This document shows positions 10,991 through 22,775 of a stretch of 64,000 nt of DNA, in pieces. The position numbers and the translations under genes were made by a program. The notes beneath the pieces are model-generated. The model was given only the letters and a program-made list of their open reading frames with translations. It did not search any database and was not told where the DNA came from. Numbering within the stretch: position 1 is the first letter of the stretch; the number at the start of each line of letters is the position of its first letter. This DNA is from Siphonodentalium dalli. Its lineage: Eukaryota > Mollusca > Scaphopoda > Gadilida > Siphonodentaliidae. Where the stretch lies: assembly GCA_032622095.1 (NCBI GenBank), contig CP136067.1, positions 40,093,549 to 40,157,548 on the forward strand, given 5' to 3'.

Positions 10991-11271
10991 AATTGAGGGG
11001 TTAATTCGAGGACCACTCGGTCCTTCTGAGGATCCCGGGGTACCCCCCCCCCCGCCTTGAAATTACTACTCCTGCTCTCCTGACCCCATAGGCAGTAGGA
11101 AAAAGAGAATCGAACAACGCATAATGAATATACGAGCGATTGTTTCTAAATAAAGCAAAGATACATGTATATGAATATATGCTACACGTGTATAAACATT
11201 GTATATACACGTACATGTATGGTAATTAAGTTACAGAGATTACGCACACGTTACAGACAAACAGGGCGTGC

Positions 11272-11386
11272 ATTAAATTAATACATAACGAAAACAACTA
11301 ATAATTTAATCATTTTCATGCTAAAATTAAATTAATACATAACGAAAAAAAACTAATAATTTAATCATTTTCATGCTAAAATTAAG
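11272..11386. repeat. 54-bp tandem duplication
   Basis: ATTAAATTAATACATAACG occurs at 11272 and 11326 and is followed each time by ACTAATAATTTAATCATTTT and CATGCTAAA. The two copies differ only in a short A-run. Confidence 0.8.
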
Positions 11387-11499
11387 GTATGTTTAAATGG
11401 TCTTCCGCTCCAAGTATACATACATATATGTATATATGTAAACAATACAAAGTTTGCGAGGGTCCAGTTGCGTTTAAAATTCGAAATAAGTGATCGAGG

Positions 11500-12735
11500 G
11501 ACGGCAGAGAGGTGTATCTCTAAGTGTTTTGGAATAGGGATTCGGCTGTCAGTTCTCGAATTGCGAGCATTCGCTCAACATCAGTGTTGACAATGAAATC
11601 CCAATTTTCAACTGATGCATGCAGACTCGTCATTATTTCGAAAACACATTGCTCGATTTGTTAGGATCACTTTGATATACATACAATAAACATCAAACAA
11701 CGGTATACAGGCGTCCTATCAGGGGGTGTGGCTCTGATTTGTTTTTCATTTATTTTTACAAAGGCGGCGCCTTGAATATTTTCACAAAATAATATAGACG
11801 TATACGATCGGACCCTACATGTTTAAATGGAGCAAGACATTGACAATATTTGGCCATTGAAAACTTGCATATCGATTGGTTGATATGGATGATAGAATGG
11901 TTTACACTAAAGAGCGTTTGCCCTTGACTGTTAACAAAGCCCAACCCGGCCCACCGATAGGAAGATTACTATTAATCGAATCGCAATATCATTCACATCA
12001 GGTTGTTCACAACAACATACACCATTCACTGATAACATCGCAAACACAATTGAGCAAGAGGTTCCTAATATACTGACGATGGCATACATGTCGGTTGAAA
12101 ATCGGGACTGGAATGTTAGTCTTCATAGTGTGTCATTTGCTCACGTTTTCATTCAGTGCCGCGCCAGTTTAAACCAGGTCAGCACCAGTTGTAAGTTGTC
12201 AAATATGATATCGATGAATTCAATTATGGTTGTAGAAGTTCAGTCGCCAACTCAGCACCAGGTATGGATGGCCAAATGTGGTACGTGTAATTCCAATTAT
12301 ACAACATCAGTTGAGACCAAAGCAGCACCAGTTGTGCACGTTAATGTGCGGTATCAACGAATCCAGAAATGACTGTGTCAGTTCATTTACCAAGAGAATT
12401 ATTGATTGGCCGGATCCAAGCGGCGTAACTCTAAATGTGTGGAAAAGAGAGAGTTGGTTCTCAGTTCTTTTGTTTCGAGCAATCGCTCAAACCGAATCCA
12501 GATTTTCACCCGACGTATACCAAATCGTCAATATTTCGAAAACTTCTCATTCGATTTAGCTTATATTAATACACGTGAACGCATTGTTTTGTTGCGAATA
12601 TTTGATATGCACAAAATACACATCTGATGAACAGTAGGCGTCCTGTCGGAAGAGGTCGTGTGGCTCGGTTATTTTTTTTCATTTATTATATTATAAGTTT
12701 AAAATAAAGAGCGTTTGCCCGTGGCAGTTAAAACA
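11500..12735. repeat. Large diverged direct duplication (~920 bp apart)
   Basis: Ordered matches link 11540-11960 with 12450-12735. They are TCAGTTCTCGAATTGCGAGC with TCAGTTCTTTTGTTTCGAGC, GTCATTATTTCGAAAAC with GTCAATATTTCGAAAAC, GGCGTCCTATCAGG with GGCGTCCTGTCGGA, and AAGAGCGTTTGCCC in both. A piece of the same material (GCCCGTGGCAGTTAACAAA) is at about 10790. The shared AAGAGCGTTTGCC, read in reverse, resembles the ACGCTCTTTAT core of the large 41-bp array. Confidence 0.6.
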
Positions 12736-13200
12736 ATTTAGTGTCCACAAAATCCGGAAAAATTATGCAAGTATATCCGAATGAACTCATTCAAACACCA
12801 AAAATATGACACCGAAAAAAGCGAAAAATCGTCAAACACGAGTTCGTACCAAAGAAGAACCAGCTATGTGTGACCCCCCCACCGAGGACGTACACCCACA
12901 CGCATCCAGTTTGTAGAAGTTTGGCACCAACATCACTTCGTATAAAAGCTGCACCAGCCACAGCAACATCAGTTATATGTGGCCATATAGGCTCGTGATT
13001 CCATTAAGTGCTGCCCCAGTTTATCGCTGAGCCGCACCAGTTGCATATGTCAAATGTTTGGCATCAACGAATACATATATAGTAGTGTCGTATCAGTCAT
13101 TTTACACAGCAGCAGCAGTTACGTACGACCGAAATAAGATACCCGTTAATACCCGTTAATACTAACATCAGTTCGTACCGAAGCAGCACCAGCTTCACGC
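12140..13200. repeat. Diffuse repeats around AGCACCAGTTG
   Basis: GCAGCACCAGTTG-like phrases recur near 12180, 12250, 12322, 12948, 13034 and 13184, often next to CAACATCAGTT and GGCATCAACGAAT. Spacing is irregular and no frame is kept, so this looks like an old decayed tandem repeat. Confidence 0.45.
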
Positions 13201-13399
13201 GTCCTTCGGTGGTTGACGGACCACCCGCGGCTGTTCGACCCCCCCCCCGGACCGACGGTGGGAGGCGCCGTACGCCGAACGTACGGTTCCTTACGCGTCG
13301 TGTACGGATCCTTACAGTAAAGTAACCACCGATCTAATATTCGATCCGCAGTCAACCCCAATACGGTCTTATTTTGAATGTCGCATTTTAGGCCCACAT

Positions 13400-14330
13400 A
13401 GAGCATATTTGAGAAAAAATAAATTATGTGCGTAATAATACGCGGCGTTAAAAAACACGGTATGTTCTTATTTCAAAACGAAATAAGTCTATATAAGCAC
13501 CATGGCTCATTCCAAAGTTTGTCTAAGTAATTTCACAGGCTACAATCGATACAGTCCGGTTCTGGTTTATAATGATTAATGATTTTTCGTCACAAGAACA
13601 CACCAACAATGATCGGATTGCCAGAAAATTTAGCAATGGCATAAAGCTTCACAATTTTACTGGGTGCATACATTAATCAGGATATTATGTTCATGAAAAA
13701 CTTCTAAAATATGTGATTTAATCGCTCGTGTGATGTGTATAAAACCCAGAAAGATCGTTTACATCTAAATATAAACTCCGACAATAGTCATCTTCCCCAT
13801 AAACATGCGAGGTTTGCGATAAAAAAAAAGTTTGTGCTGATTCTTAGCGAGTGCGGGGCGTTATATTTTTTATTACGTGCACGCGAATTGCGATTGACAA
13901 CATATATAAAACACAAAATGAAGCAAAGCCTATCAAATGCATTTGTTTTCAATAAGTTGTTTACATTGAGAAGGGAGTGCACAATATGTGCAGCTTTATA
14001 CGTGTTCTTCTCCTCATTTTTGAACAATGGAAATTTCGCATACTATGCATTATTAACTAGCCACGTGATTTTTGTTCCTTATTCGTCATATATACAAACA
14101 TGAGCGTAATGAACCCAACTTCGTTCATAGCCACTTCGGCCAAACATTGTGGGCCAAGCAGTCCCACTAAAAGTACACCGTACTCGACCGGTGCGATCGC
14201 ATCCGACCATAATAATCATACATGTAATAAATAAAACAGAACGAGTAGGATAGACTCTTTGTCCATGTACACACATACACTTGCTTTTAGAATGGCTGCT
14301 GGTGATCATGTTTTTAACGAATTTCGGATA
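13400..14330. other. Intergenic, no supported gene
   Basis: A 122-codon plus-strand frame spans 13735-14103, but it has no recognisable domain, lacks exon signals and is overlapped by an antisense frame of similar quality. I treat it as chance. Confidence 0.4.
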
Positions 14331-14505
14331 TAATCGATGGCTTCCATCTAGAGGACACCCCGAAGACCCATATGAAGTTTGGTGACGATCGCAGAGATGT
14401 GACCTGTAGGGTGAGCCAAAGGAAATTGTTGACGGACGGACGGACGACGGACAACCAACCAACGGCAATAGCTCAAACTTTACAAAGTAAAGTTGAGCTA
14501 AAAAT
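14330..14505. repeat. Dispersed repeat with GACGGACGGACG tail
   Basis: The phrases AGGACACCCCGAAGACCCAT, GAAGTTTGGTGACGATC and a GACGGACGGACGACGGAC run are typical of high-copy non-coding repeats in marine invertebrate genomes (from memory, not checked). The end AAAGTTGAGCTAAAAATGC is partly palindromic with TAGCTCAAACTTTAC just before it. Confidence 0.45.
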
Positions 14506-15184
14506 GCACCGACCGCACCTAACCAAGCTGCCTGACCACGTAAAGGGATATTATATCATGCAGCGAATACCCATCTCCATTCGTGGGCGTTACTAGATAA
14601 GTCGGAAGTGAACATATCCACCCCCGATACGGTCGGATTCGCCATGCAGTCTCATTTGGGCTAGTGAAGGGACGAGCGACATATCTAACAAGAAAATCAA
14701 TGTCAGAAATGGTAACGCGCTCAAGATCATATATTATATACGAATGATTGTAATTATATAATATACAATATATTGGTTTTGCGAATGACCAACTCAGAAT
14801 TCCATTAAAATAACAATAACAACCAGCACCTAATTAACGAATCGGCGGCCGATTCGGCCGTCTCCGACCACAACCCCAAGTGGGCTGCAGAACGAAAAAT
14901 ATCTATAAAAGTTGAAATTATAAGACTTACAAATTATCTTTTTCATTTCACCTATTTGTAATTGGCACAGCTTATCACAAACCAAAAATCAACATTGTTG
15001 ACATAATGTCAACGACAATAAACGAAATTGAAATTCCCAACTACACCTTTAACCGGACTCGGCCTCCGGTCGCAGTTCGACTTTTAATCCTCCCAAAAAT
15101 TCCCATTCTATAAATAAAACACCCATGCGCCCAGGCGAAACTAGAATCTCTACATTAGTACACACGCGGACGCGCGTAACTACA

Positions 15185-15510
15185 CAATAGTAATAATAAC
15201 GGACAAATGTAATTAAATTACACTATCAAGCAGCACACCTGTAATGCTATCGCTACTGCGGTACGTGTAACACCAGCCAATATAAGAATTGTTGACATAT
15301 CTATCCGTATCATACTAATTATAACAGACAATTGTAACTAAATTACACATTATCAAGCAGCACACATGTTATGCCATCGTTACAGTGGTACGTGTAACAC
15401 CAGCCAATATAGGATTTTGTGACATATCTACCCGTATCATACTAATTATAACGGACAATTGTAACTAAATTACACCATATTAAGGCAGCACACATGTAAT
15501 GAAAACGCTA
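15185..15510. repeat. Tandem repeat, ~127 bp unit, about 2.5 copies
   Basis: Each unit holds AACGGACAA(A/T)TGTAA.TAAAT, TCAAGCAGCACAC, GGTACGTGTAACACCAGCC and ATATCTA(T/C)CCGTATCA. Copies begin near 15196, 15323 and 15450; the third passes directly into the minisatellite that follows. Confidence 0.8.
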
Positions 15511-15948
15511 CGCTACTCTACGTGTGACACAAACGCTACTCTGGTATACGTGTGACACAAACGCTACTCTGGTATACGTGTGACACACACGCTACTCTGG
15601 TATACGCGTGACACAAACGCTACTCTGGTATACGTTTGACACAAACGCTACTCTGGTATACGTGTGACACAAACGCTACTCTGGTATACGTGTGACACAA
15701 ACGCTACTCTACGTGTGACACAAACGCTACGCTGCTATACGTGTGACACAAACGCTACTCTGGTATACGTGTGACACAAACTCTACTCTGGTATACATGT
15801 GACACAAACGCTACTCTGGTATACGTGTGACACGAACGCTACTCTGGTATACGTGTGACACAAAGGCTACTCTGGTATACGTGTGAAACAAACGCTACTC
15901 TGGTATACGTGTGACACAAACGCTATTCTGGTATACGTGTGACACAAG
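15508..15948. repeat. 28-bp minisatellite, ~15 copies
   Basis: The unit is ACGTGTGACACAAACGCTAC plus TCTGGTAT. Most copies are exact or differ at one base; two are shortened (near 15520 and 15710). Its ACGTGTGACAC part matches the GGTACGTGTAACACC segment of the 127-bp unit upstream, so the minisatellite probably expanded from the truncated third copy of that repeat. Confidence 0.92.
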
Positions 15949-15949
15949 T

Positions 15950-17035
15950 TAATGTCGCCATTACTATGTACTGTTACAATACGGGTGCTAATTTAATTAC
16001 GTATACATACATATAAATGCACTTGTACTTTGAGAAAGCATTTATTTTGTGCGTATATGTGGGAGAAATATTGGAAATTTTACCGTTTGTGACATTAACA
16101 TTTCGTGTCTATTGTTAACCAAAATTCGTTGTTAGTTTTATTGTAAGGCAATACTCTCTGCAAACTACTGTGTAGGTAGAATGCCATTGGCACTGGACAC
16201 ATGGTGTGTACCTCCAATATCTATACATTATTGTATACATGTGTATACACATGTTGTGTATGTTTTTCTATATTTACACATATATGTGTAAACACTTGAA
16301 CAGATATGTGTATCGAGTACCACGCATGCGCACTGATAAAACACGTTGTCTCGTGGTAGCCATATTGGCTTGTTGGTGTTGATCACAGTTTCGACTCCAA
16401 TAAGGACCAAGACCACTGAATTTGAGCCGTTATACAAGAAGAATATTTTTAGTAAAGGTGAGAATATTTATGCAAACATACGAAGAACGTAATTAGATAT
16501 TTCGTACAGAATGTTGATTGAAGGTAAATTCCACGAAACAGTAGGCTATTGCGTTAGTCCTAGAATTTACACTCGACTCATCATCAATTGGTAATGTTAT
16601 TTTATACTCGTAGTTGGAACTAATAACTATATATCCAAATTTCAAAAGTTATTTAATCTTGTATGGAAGCCGGAATCCGGTAAAAGTATCGAACAAATGT
16701 GTCCGGAAATTACCTTTTCATGCGACCGGAAATCGTCCTTGACCTTTCTATTTCTGCCGTAAAAATTCTCATAATTTCGTGTTCGATAACACGTATACTG
16801 CACTTTCTGCAGTACTATTCCTTAAATATTATACTCAGTTCTCGAAAATGTGAGGTATGCCTACATATTAATTTTTCTAAATGAAAAAAAAAACTCCAAC
16901 AGTCTGTCACTCACTCAGTGACAACCTGCAAGCACAGGCATTCTGAAACTTTCAGTGAAATTCTGTCGAGTTCTGAACAGTGAGTGATAAATAATTAAAA
17001 TACATTTATATTATTTATTAATATCTGCCTATAAG
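15950..17035. other. Intergenic, no gene recognised
   Basis: The stretch is AT-rich. Around 16222-16300 several short TATACATGTGTATA- and ACACATATATGTGT-type palindromes occur. Nothing coding was identified. Confidence 0.4.
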
Positions 17036-17037
17036 TG

Positions 17038-17165
17038 AACATTCAGACGACCATGATACAATCATAACTGACAGCTTTCTGGAGTAAACTTGTGGAGGAA
17101 TCGTGGCCCGATGAGATCATGATTGCGATGTTGACATCATGTTGTCGTACATGATGATAATTGAT
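17038..17165. repeat. Solo arm related to the large palindrome at 22.0-22.8 kb
   Basis: ATTCAGACGACCATGATACA, then GTGGAGGAATCGTGGCCCGA and GTTGTCGTACATGATGAT parallel CAGACGACCAAGATTCAATC, GTGGAGGAATCGGGGCCCGA and TCGTCCTACATGATTAT in the palindrome's left arm. This shows that the element family is dispersed. Confidence 0.6.
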
Positions 17166-17179
17166 ATTGTACTAGTACT

Positions 17180-17525
17180 CGTACACTGCCAAAAATAATT
17201 TCTTAATAAGATATAATTACTTGAAACAAGATAAACAATTTCCTGAAACAGGAAAATAAATCTTATTTTGAGAAATATACACCTCAAGTCTGCTACATCA
17301 AGAAAATTTAAGAAACTCCCACCATACAAGATAGTTTTCTCAAAAAAGATAGATTTTAGTCTTGAAACAAGATATAATTATTTTATTTGAGATACAATTT
17401 CCTTACTAAGAAAATGGCTTCAAAAATTAAATATATATTTCTTGTTTCAAGATTTTGTTTCTAAGTTAAGAAATATTTAAAGAAAATATAGAAAATATTT
17501 CTAAACTTAGAATTAATTTTTATGT
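17180..17525. repeat. AT-rich repeat built on TTTCTTG / CAAGAAA phrases
   Basis: TTGAAACAAGAT appears at about 17221 and 17364, TTTCTTGTTTCAAG at about 17438, and several TTTCTTA and TAAGAAA phrases occur in both orientations. It looks like a decayed DNA transposon with inverted internal repeats beginning at CACTGCCAAAAATAATTTCT (17186). No clear right end was found. Confidence 0.45.
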
Positions 17526-17855
17526 ACAAATTACTGCTGTATTGGAATAACTGTAAAAGTCCAATGAGAGCAAAATTGTGATAAAATTTTTATGGTAAAC
17601 ATTGGAAAAGGTCCAACATGTTGATTAAATATTCTGAAAATCATATTCATACTTAAATATTTGAACTAATACTACAGCTAGGATTATATACTTTTGTTGA
17701 CATATCACTTTAACAGTTATGTTTACATAACAATAGTTTCATCAGATGAAATTTTGTTATTGGAGAACTGTCAGTAAGTTTTTATCTATTTCTCAATGTT
17801 CTTAGTGGATGGTGACCTTTATATAATTTTATTAAAATAATTTTGGCACATTATA

Positions 17856-18152
17856 GTGGGTTCCATTGAGGAGGTCGTCCCTTTAAATCTCCAGTTGACG
17901 GTATATCTCCCCCCAGAACTAGACAAACCTCTCTTATGCCCACTTGCATTGAACCACTTAAACCGGTACCACAAGCTGGCAGACACCCCTTCCTATAAGG
18001 TTGGAAGACGCTACAAATTTGAAACCAAGGGCATTTCCTCAGAGTTGACTCTCTTGAATGATGAAAGGAAGCCCAATGGAGCCACATATTGCATGTTTAT
18101 CAAACGAAAAAGAATATATGTTAGCAGAGTGCATGTCTCAATAAAACAATAA
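17856..18152 (+). CDS. Possible terminal exon, unknown product, source of the adjacent satellite
   Basis: An open frame of 98 codons ends in TAA, and AATAAA sits about at the stop (18139-18155), as in a last exon with a poly(A) signal. Acceptor candidates are AG at 17855-17856 or the CTCCCCCCAG ending at about 17917. The peptide is basic and includes YHKLADTPSYKVGRRYKF and RKPNGATYCMFIKRKRIY. No family was recognised. The part from about 17925 onward is the first member of a seven-copy tandem array in which every later copy has lost this frame by indels. That pattern fits a real exon that seeded a satellite, but one open monomer out of seven could also occur by chance. Confidence 0.33.
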   Translation: MGSIEEVVPLNLQLTVYLPPELDKPLLCPLALNHLNRYHKLADTPSYKVGRRYKFETKGISSELTLLNDERKPNGATYCMFIKRKRIYVSRVHVSIKQ

Positions 18153-20590
18153 AATATATAATTTATCCATAGTTGAATTTCATTCGGCTTTACAGGGATG
18201 CATTCAATATGGCCTTTAGTTAGTTTCCAGACTATTTTAAGTAAAATATCCATCAAATGATGTATTCTACTTTGCTTTGTACACAAACATGCATGCAATG
18301 ACCATAAGAAATGTTAATTTATTGGCAAATATGTTCATCTGATAAGAAGTAATAACATTTGAGGTCTGAGACCATTTCAGGGGGCATGGTATCTTAGAAC
18401 TAATGGAATTTCTTCATATTTGACTCTCTAAATGATGAAAGGAAGCACAATGAAGCCATTATTTGCATGTTTAAACTATTATACGGCTATATCTCAGCAG
18501 AATGCATGTCTCGGGTGAAATAAACAATAAAATATTCATAGCTGAATTTCATTTGGCTATACATGGATGCATACAATATTGCTTTTAGGTAGTTTCCACA
18601 AACTATTTAAAGTAAAATATCCATCAAATGATGTTTTCTACATTGCCTTGTATATTAAAATGCATGCAATGACCATGAGAAATGTTTAATTTATTAGTAG
18701 AGATGTCCATCTGATAAGAAATACTGCCATTTGAGGTTTGATACACCATTTCAGCTGGCTTGGCATCTTATAAATTTGAAATAAGGGAATCTCTTCAGCT
18801 TTGACTCTCTAAATTATGGAAGAAACCCCGAATGAGGCCACTATTTTCATGTTTATAACATATAAGGCTATATCTCAGCAGAATACATGTCTCTGATGAA
18901 ATAAACAATAACATATCAGTAGTTTAATTTCATTTGGCGAAACAGGGATGCATACAATAATGCTTTTATGTAGTTTCCACAGACTATTTTAAGTAACATA
19001 TCCATCAAATGATGTTTTCTACATTGCCTTGTATATTAAAATGCATGCAATGACCATGATAAATGTTTAAATTATTGGTAGAGATGACCATCTGATAAGA
19101 AATACTGCCATTTAAGGTTTGATACACCATTTCAGCTGGCTTGGCATCTTATAAATTTTAAATAAGGGAATCTCTTCAGCTTTGACTCTCTAAATTATGG
19201 AAGAAAGCCCAAAACGAAGCCACTATTTGTATGTTTATAACATATATAAGGCGATATCTCAACAGAATACATGTCTCTGATGAAATAAACAATAACATAT
19301 CAATAGTTTAATTTCATTTGGCTATACAGGGATGCATACAATATTGCTTTTATGTAGTTTCCACAGACTATTTTAAGTAAAATATCCATCAAATGATGTT
19401 TTCTACATTGCCTTGTATATTAAAATGCATGCAATGGCCATGAGAAATGTTTAATTTATTGGTAGAGATATCCATCTGATAAGAAATACTGCCATTTAAG
19501 GTTTGATACACCATTTCAGCTGGCTTGGCATCTTATAAATTTTAAATAAGGGAATCTCTTCAGCTTTGACTATCTAAATTATGGAAGAAAGCCCGAATGA
19601 GGCCACTATTTTCATGTTTATAACATATAAGGCTATATCTCAGCAGAATACATGTCTCTGATGAAATAAACAATAACATATCAATAGTTTAATTTCATTT
19701 GGCTATACATGGATGCATACAATCTTGCTTTTATGTAGTTTCCACAGACTATTTTAAGTAAAATATCCATCAAATGATGTTTTCTACATTGCCTTGTATA
19801 TTAAAATGCATGCAATGACCATGAGAAATGTTTAATTTATTGGCAGAGATATCCATCTAATAAAGAAGTACTAACATTTGATGTTTGTGACATCAATTCA
19901 GCAGGCCAGGCATGCTACAACTTTCAAACTAAGAGAATTTCCTCAGATTTGACTCTCTAAATGATGGAAGTTAGCCCAAAATGAAGCAACTATTTGCATG
20001 TTTATAATGTATAAGGCTATATCTTTGCAGAAGGCATGTCTCTGATGAAATAAACAATACCATATCAATAGTTTAATTTCATTTGGCTATACAGGGATGC
20101 ATACAATATGGCTTTTAGGTAGTTTCCACAAAATAGTTTAAGTAAAATATTCCAAATATAATGTAATCTACCTTGCCCTGTACATTAAAATCCACGCAAT
20201 GATCATGAGAAATGTTTAATTTATTGGCAGAGATATCCATCTAATAAAGAAGTACTATCATTTGATGTTTGTGACATCAATTCAGCAGGCCAGGCATGCT
20301 ACAACTTTCAAACTAAGAGAATTTCCTCAGATTTGACTCTCTAAATGATGGAAGTTAGCCCAAATGAAGCAACTATTTGCATGTTTATAATGTATAAGGC
20401 TATATCTTTGCAGAAGGCATGTCTCTGATAATAAAAATAATAACATGTCTATAGTTCATAGTTCAGTTGGCTAGACATGGTGCATAAAATATGGCTTTAA
20501 GTTAGTTTTCAAAAACTAGAATATCTATCAAATGATGTAATCTACCTTGCCCTGTGTATTAAAAGTGCATGCAATAACCTGAGAAATGTT
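17925..20590. repeat. ~380-bp satellite, seven monomers
   Basis: A GCATGCAATGACCATGAG-like marker falls at 18291, 18662, 19043, 19427, 19808, 20193 and 20567, giving spacings of 371, 381, 384, 381, 385 and 374. Each monomer also has TTTGACTCTCTAAAT, GCATGTTTATAA, GGCTATATCTCAGCAGAA, TTTCATTTGGCTATACA and CCATCAAATGATGT. Monomers 3-5 are closest to each other; the first and last are most diverged, as expected from unequal exchange inside an array. Confidence 0.92.
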
Positions 20591-20620
20591 TAGTTTATTG
20601 GCAAGCCTTGTAAACCAGTA

Positions 20621-20678
20621 CATTCTCTTATATATGATGCGAGGCTCCATATGGATGACTCACATATATAAGAGAATG
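20621..20678. repeat. Short inverted repeat at the satellite's right edge
   Basis: CATTCTCTTATATATG is mirrored by CATATATAAGAGAATG with a ~25-bp loop. It lies just beyond the last monomer. Confidence 0.6.
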
Positions 20679-20689
20679 CTCTAACACAT

Positions 20690-21660
20690 GGTCTTTAATG
20701 CTGCACTGGTCAGCGCAATTCCCGCCATGGTCATATATACATGTATGGGAAGCCCTTTTCACATTTATTATTTATTTACGCTTGAGCGCAACTATTTGCT
20801 TAATTGCAAATAACCTCTATCATTTGAGCTTAAGCGCAAATATATATGCTTATGCAGCGCAAATAAAAATTAATATGCATTGACCCCCCCCTGAATTAAT
20901 TTCAAATGGCTCAGGCCAAAACACATCACTCAAGTCTATATAGGACCACCATATGAGTAATCCCTAGATACCTTTTATGACCATGCAAATGGTATAGATC
21001 TGTGCAGAAATGACACCAGATACAGAGATGTGTTTAATTTCGTTCCGCTATAACAACCGTTCCTGATATTTTGTTTACCGCCACGTCACGAAGTTGGTTC
21101 GTCCATTTTGACAAATTTTCAAGGTCGGAAATGAACTCTTCACTTGATATGATTATTCAGGTAAGTGAAATAATAAGTAAACTGTTGAAGTGTTTTCTCT
21201 TTACGACAATGTTGTCACGAGTGATATACTTATTTGAACTACGATTAAAATTGCGTGATTTATTCATATTCTTCAAATGAAATCAACGTGAATTTTACTG
21301 TCCGTGAAATATGTACAAAATTTTAGAATACGATGATCGGGTTGTGATATGTTATGATTTGTCATGTTAAAATAGTAACATCTGATGGACTATGATTATA
21401 CGGCATTGATCATTCGTATATATATGTACCCCTACACAATATTCGCAAAACTGGGAAACTTTGCAAAAACTGTTTTTATTAAATTATAATTTGCGCTTAA
21501 TTTCTATGCTATATAAAAGAAAAGTATTCCGTGAATGGGAATCTTTACTCTGCAAAATCAAATTCTGGCATAAAGCCATAATTGCTGTGTATTAATATGA
21601 CAATACTAGTTGGAAGACAAAAGGGGCACATTTATTGAGAATATAACTTAAAAGGCAATT
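20690..21660. other. Intergenic, no gene recognised
   Basis: A small cluster of AGCGCAA(A/C)TAT-type phrases lies at 20780-20870. The rest is unremarkable AT-rich sequence. Confidence 0.4.
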
Positions 21661-21673
21661 GTATATAAAGGTA

Positions 21674-21934
21674 TGGAGCCCCGGAGGTGACATCCGAATG
21701 TTTTTTGTTAAGTCGTGGCCACGAGAATAAAGTCGAGGCCACGAGAATATGAAGTCGTGGCCACGAGCATATGAAGTCGTGGCCACGAGAATATGAAGTC
21801 GTGGCCACGAGCATATGAAGTCGTGGCCACGAGAATATGAAGTCGTGGCCACGAGAATAAAGTCGTGGTCACGACTTCATATTCTCGTGGCCACGACTTA
21901 AAAAAAACATTCGGATGTCACCTCCGTGGCTCCA
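21674..21934. mobile_element. 261-bp inverted-repeat element with 10-bp target duplication
   Basis: The left end TGGAGCCCCGGAGGTGACAT and the right end (reverse complement TGGAGCCACGGAGGTGACAT) form terminal inverted repeats continuing through CCGAATGTTTTTT and AAGTCGTGGCCACGAG. TATAAAGGTA flanks both sides exactly (21664-21673 and 21935-21944). The interior is a tandem array of ~22 bp around the palindrome CGTGGCCACG, alternating GAATATGAAGT and GCATATGAAGT. There is no coding capacity. A 9-11 bp duplication points to a Mutator-like transposase acting in trans, but this is inference. The 86- and 60-residue frames here are translations of the repeats. Confidence 0.85.
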
Positions 21935-22039
21935 TATAAAGGTACTTCTTCATAGCATTATTTTGAACAAATGTGAACCTGATAATATTAAAATGCCCAT
22001 GGCATTCACACTCTCGTTATTGTGTGGCCAATTCAACAC

Positions 22040-22775
22040 TAAGTGTACGTTCAGACGACCAAGATTCAATCGTAAGTGGAGGAATCGGGGCCCGACGAGA
22101 TGGTGGATAGTTTGTTCACACAATTGCGATGTCGTCCTACATGATTATACCGTAGGTTGAACATCCTAAAGCATGTGATTGACTACACCGGTCATTTCCA
22201 GCTACAATTTTTACGTACACATGACTGCGAATCTTGCGTCGCAATTGGAGGCATCAAACCAAGGATACGCCACAATTTCGCATCTAAAATCAAACAGTGC
22301 TTGATATTATTTTTGACCTACGAATTTGATGTGAGCATGCGCAGTCCAATTACCGGTTACTTCCTACGACGGAAAAGTTTCCACTTACGATTGAATCGTG
22401 GTCGGCTGAACGTTCACCAAGTGAATGTTCTGATGATCACGATTCAATCGTAAGTGGAAAGATTTCGTTGTGGGTAGTAACCGGTAGTTGTACTGCGCAT
22501 GCTCACGACATGATCGCGAGTGATAAAAAGTAATATCAAGCAGTGTTTGATTTTAGATGCGAAATTGTGGCGTATCCTTGGTTACCTCTACTTGTGACTA
22601 AATCAGAACTGGGTGTGTACTTAAAATTCGTACAAAGTAAATGGAAAAAACATAGGGTAGTTAATCACATGGTTAACCGCCTATAATATACTCATCTGCG
22701 ATGACATCGTAATCGTGTCAACAAACTATCCATGATTTTGTCAGGTGAATCATGGTCATCCGAATTTCCGAGGAC
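22040..22775. mobile_element. ~735-bp imperfect palindrome (foldback element)
   Basis: The centre is near 22415. The inner arms match closely: AAGGATACGCCACAATTTCG at 22262 against CGAAATTGTGGCGTATCCTT at 22560, and GTGAGCATGCGCAGT against ACTGCGCATGCTCAC. The outer arms match more loosely: GGATAGTTTGTTCACACAAT at 22105 against CGTGTCAACAAACTATCC at 22713, and CATGTGATTGACTAC against GTAGTTAATCACATG. Related single arms exist at 17038. No transposase frame was seen. Confidence 0.75.

Noticed and set aside
13735-14103. 122-codon frame
   Set aside because: No domain or splice context, with an overlapping antisense frame of equal quality; treated as chance.
14079-14468. 129-codon minus-strand frame
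   Set aside because: It overlaps a GACGGACGG-type dispersed repeat, has no domain and has Cys/Ser-rich composition typical of translated repeat.
21592-21852. 86-codon repetitive frame (SWPRLYSRGHD type)
   Set aside because: It is a translation of the tandem palindromic core of the 261-bp element.
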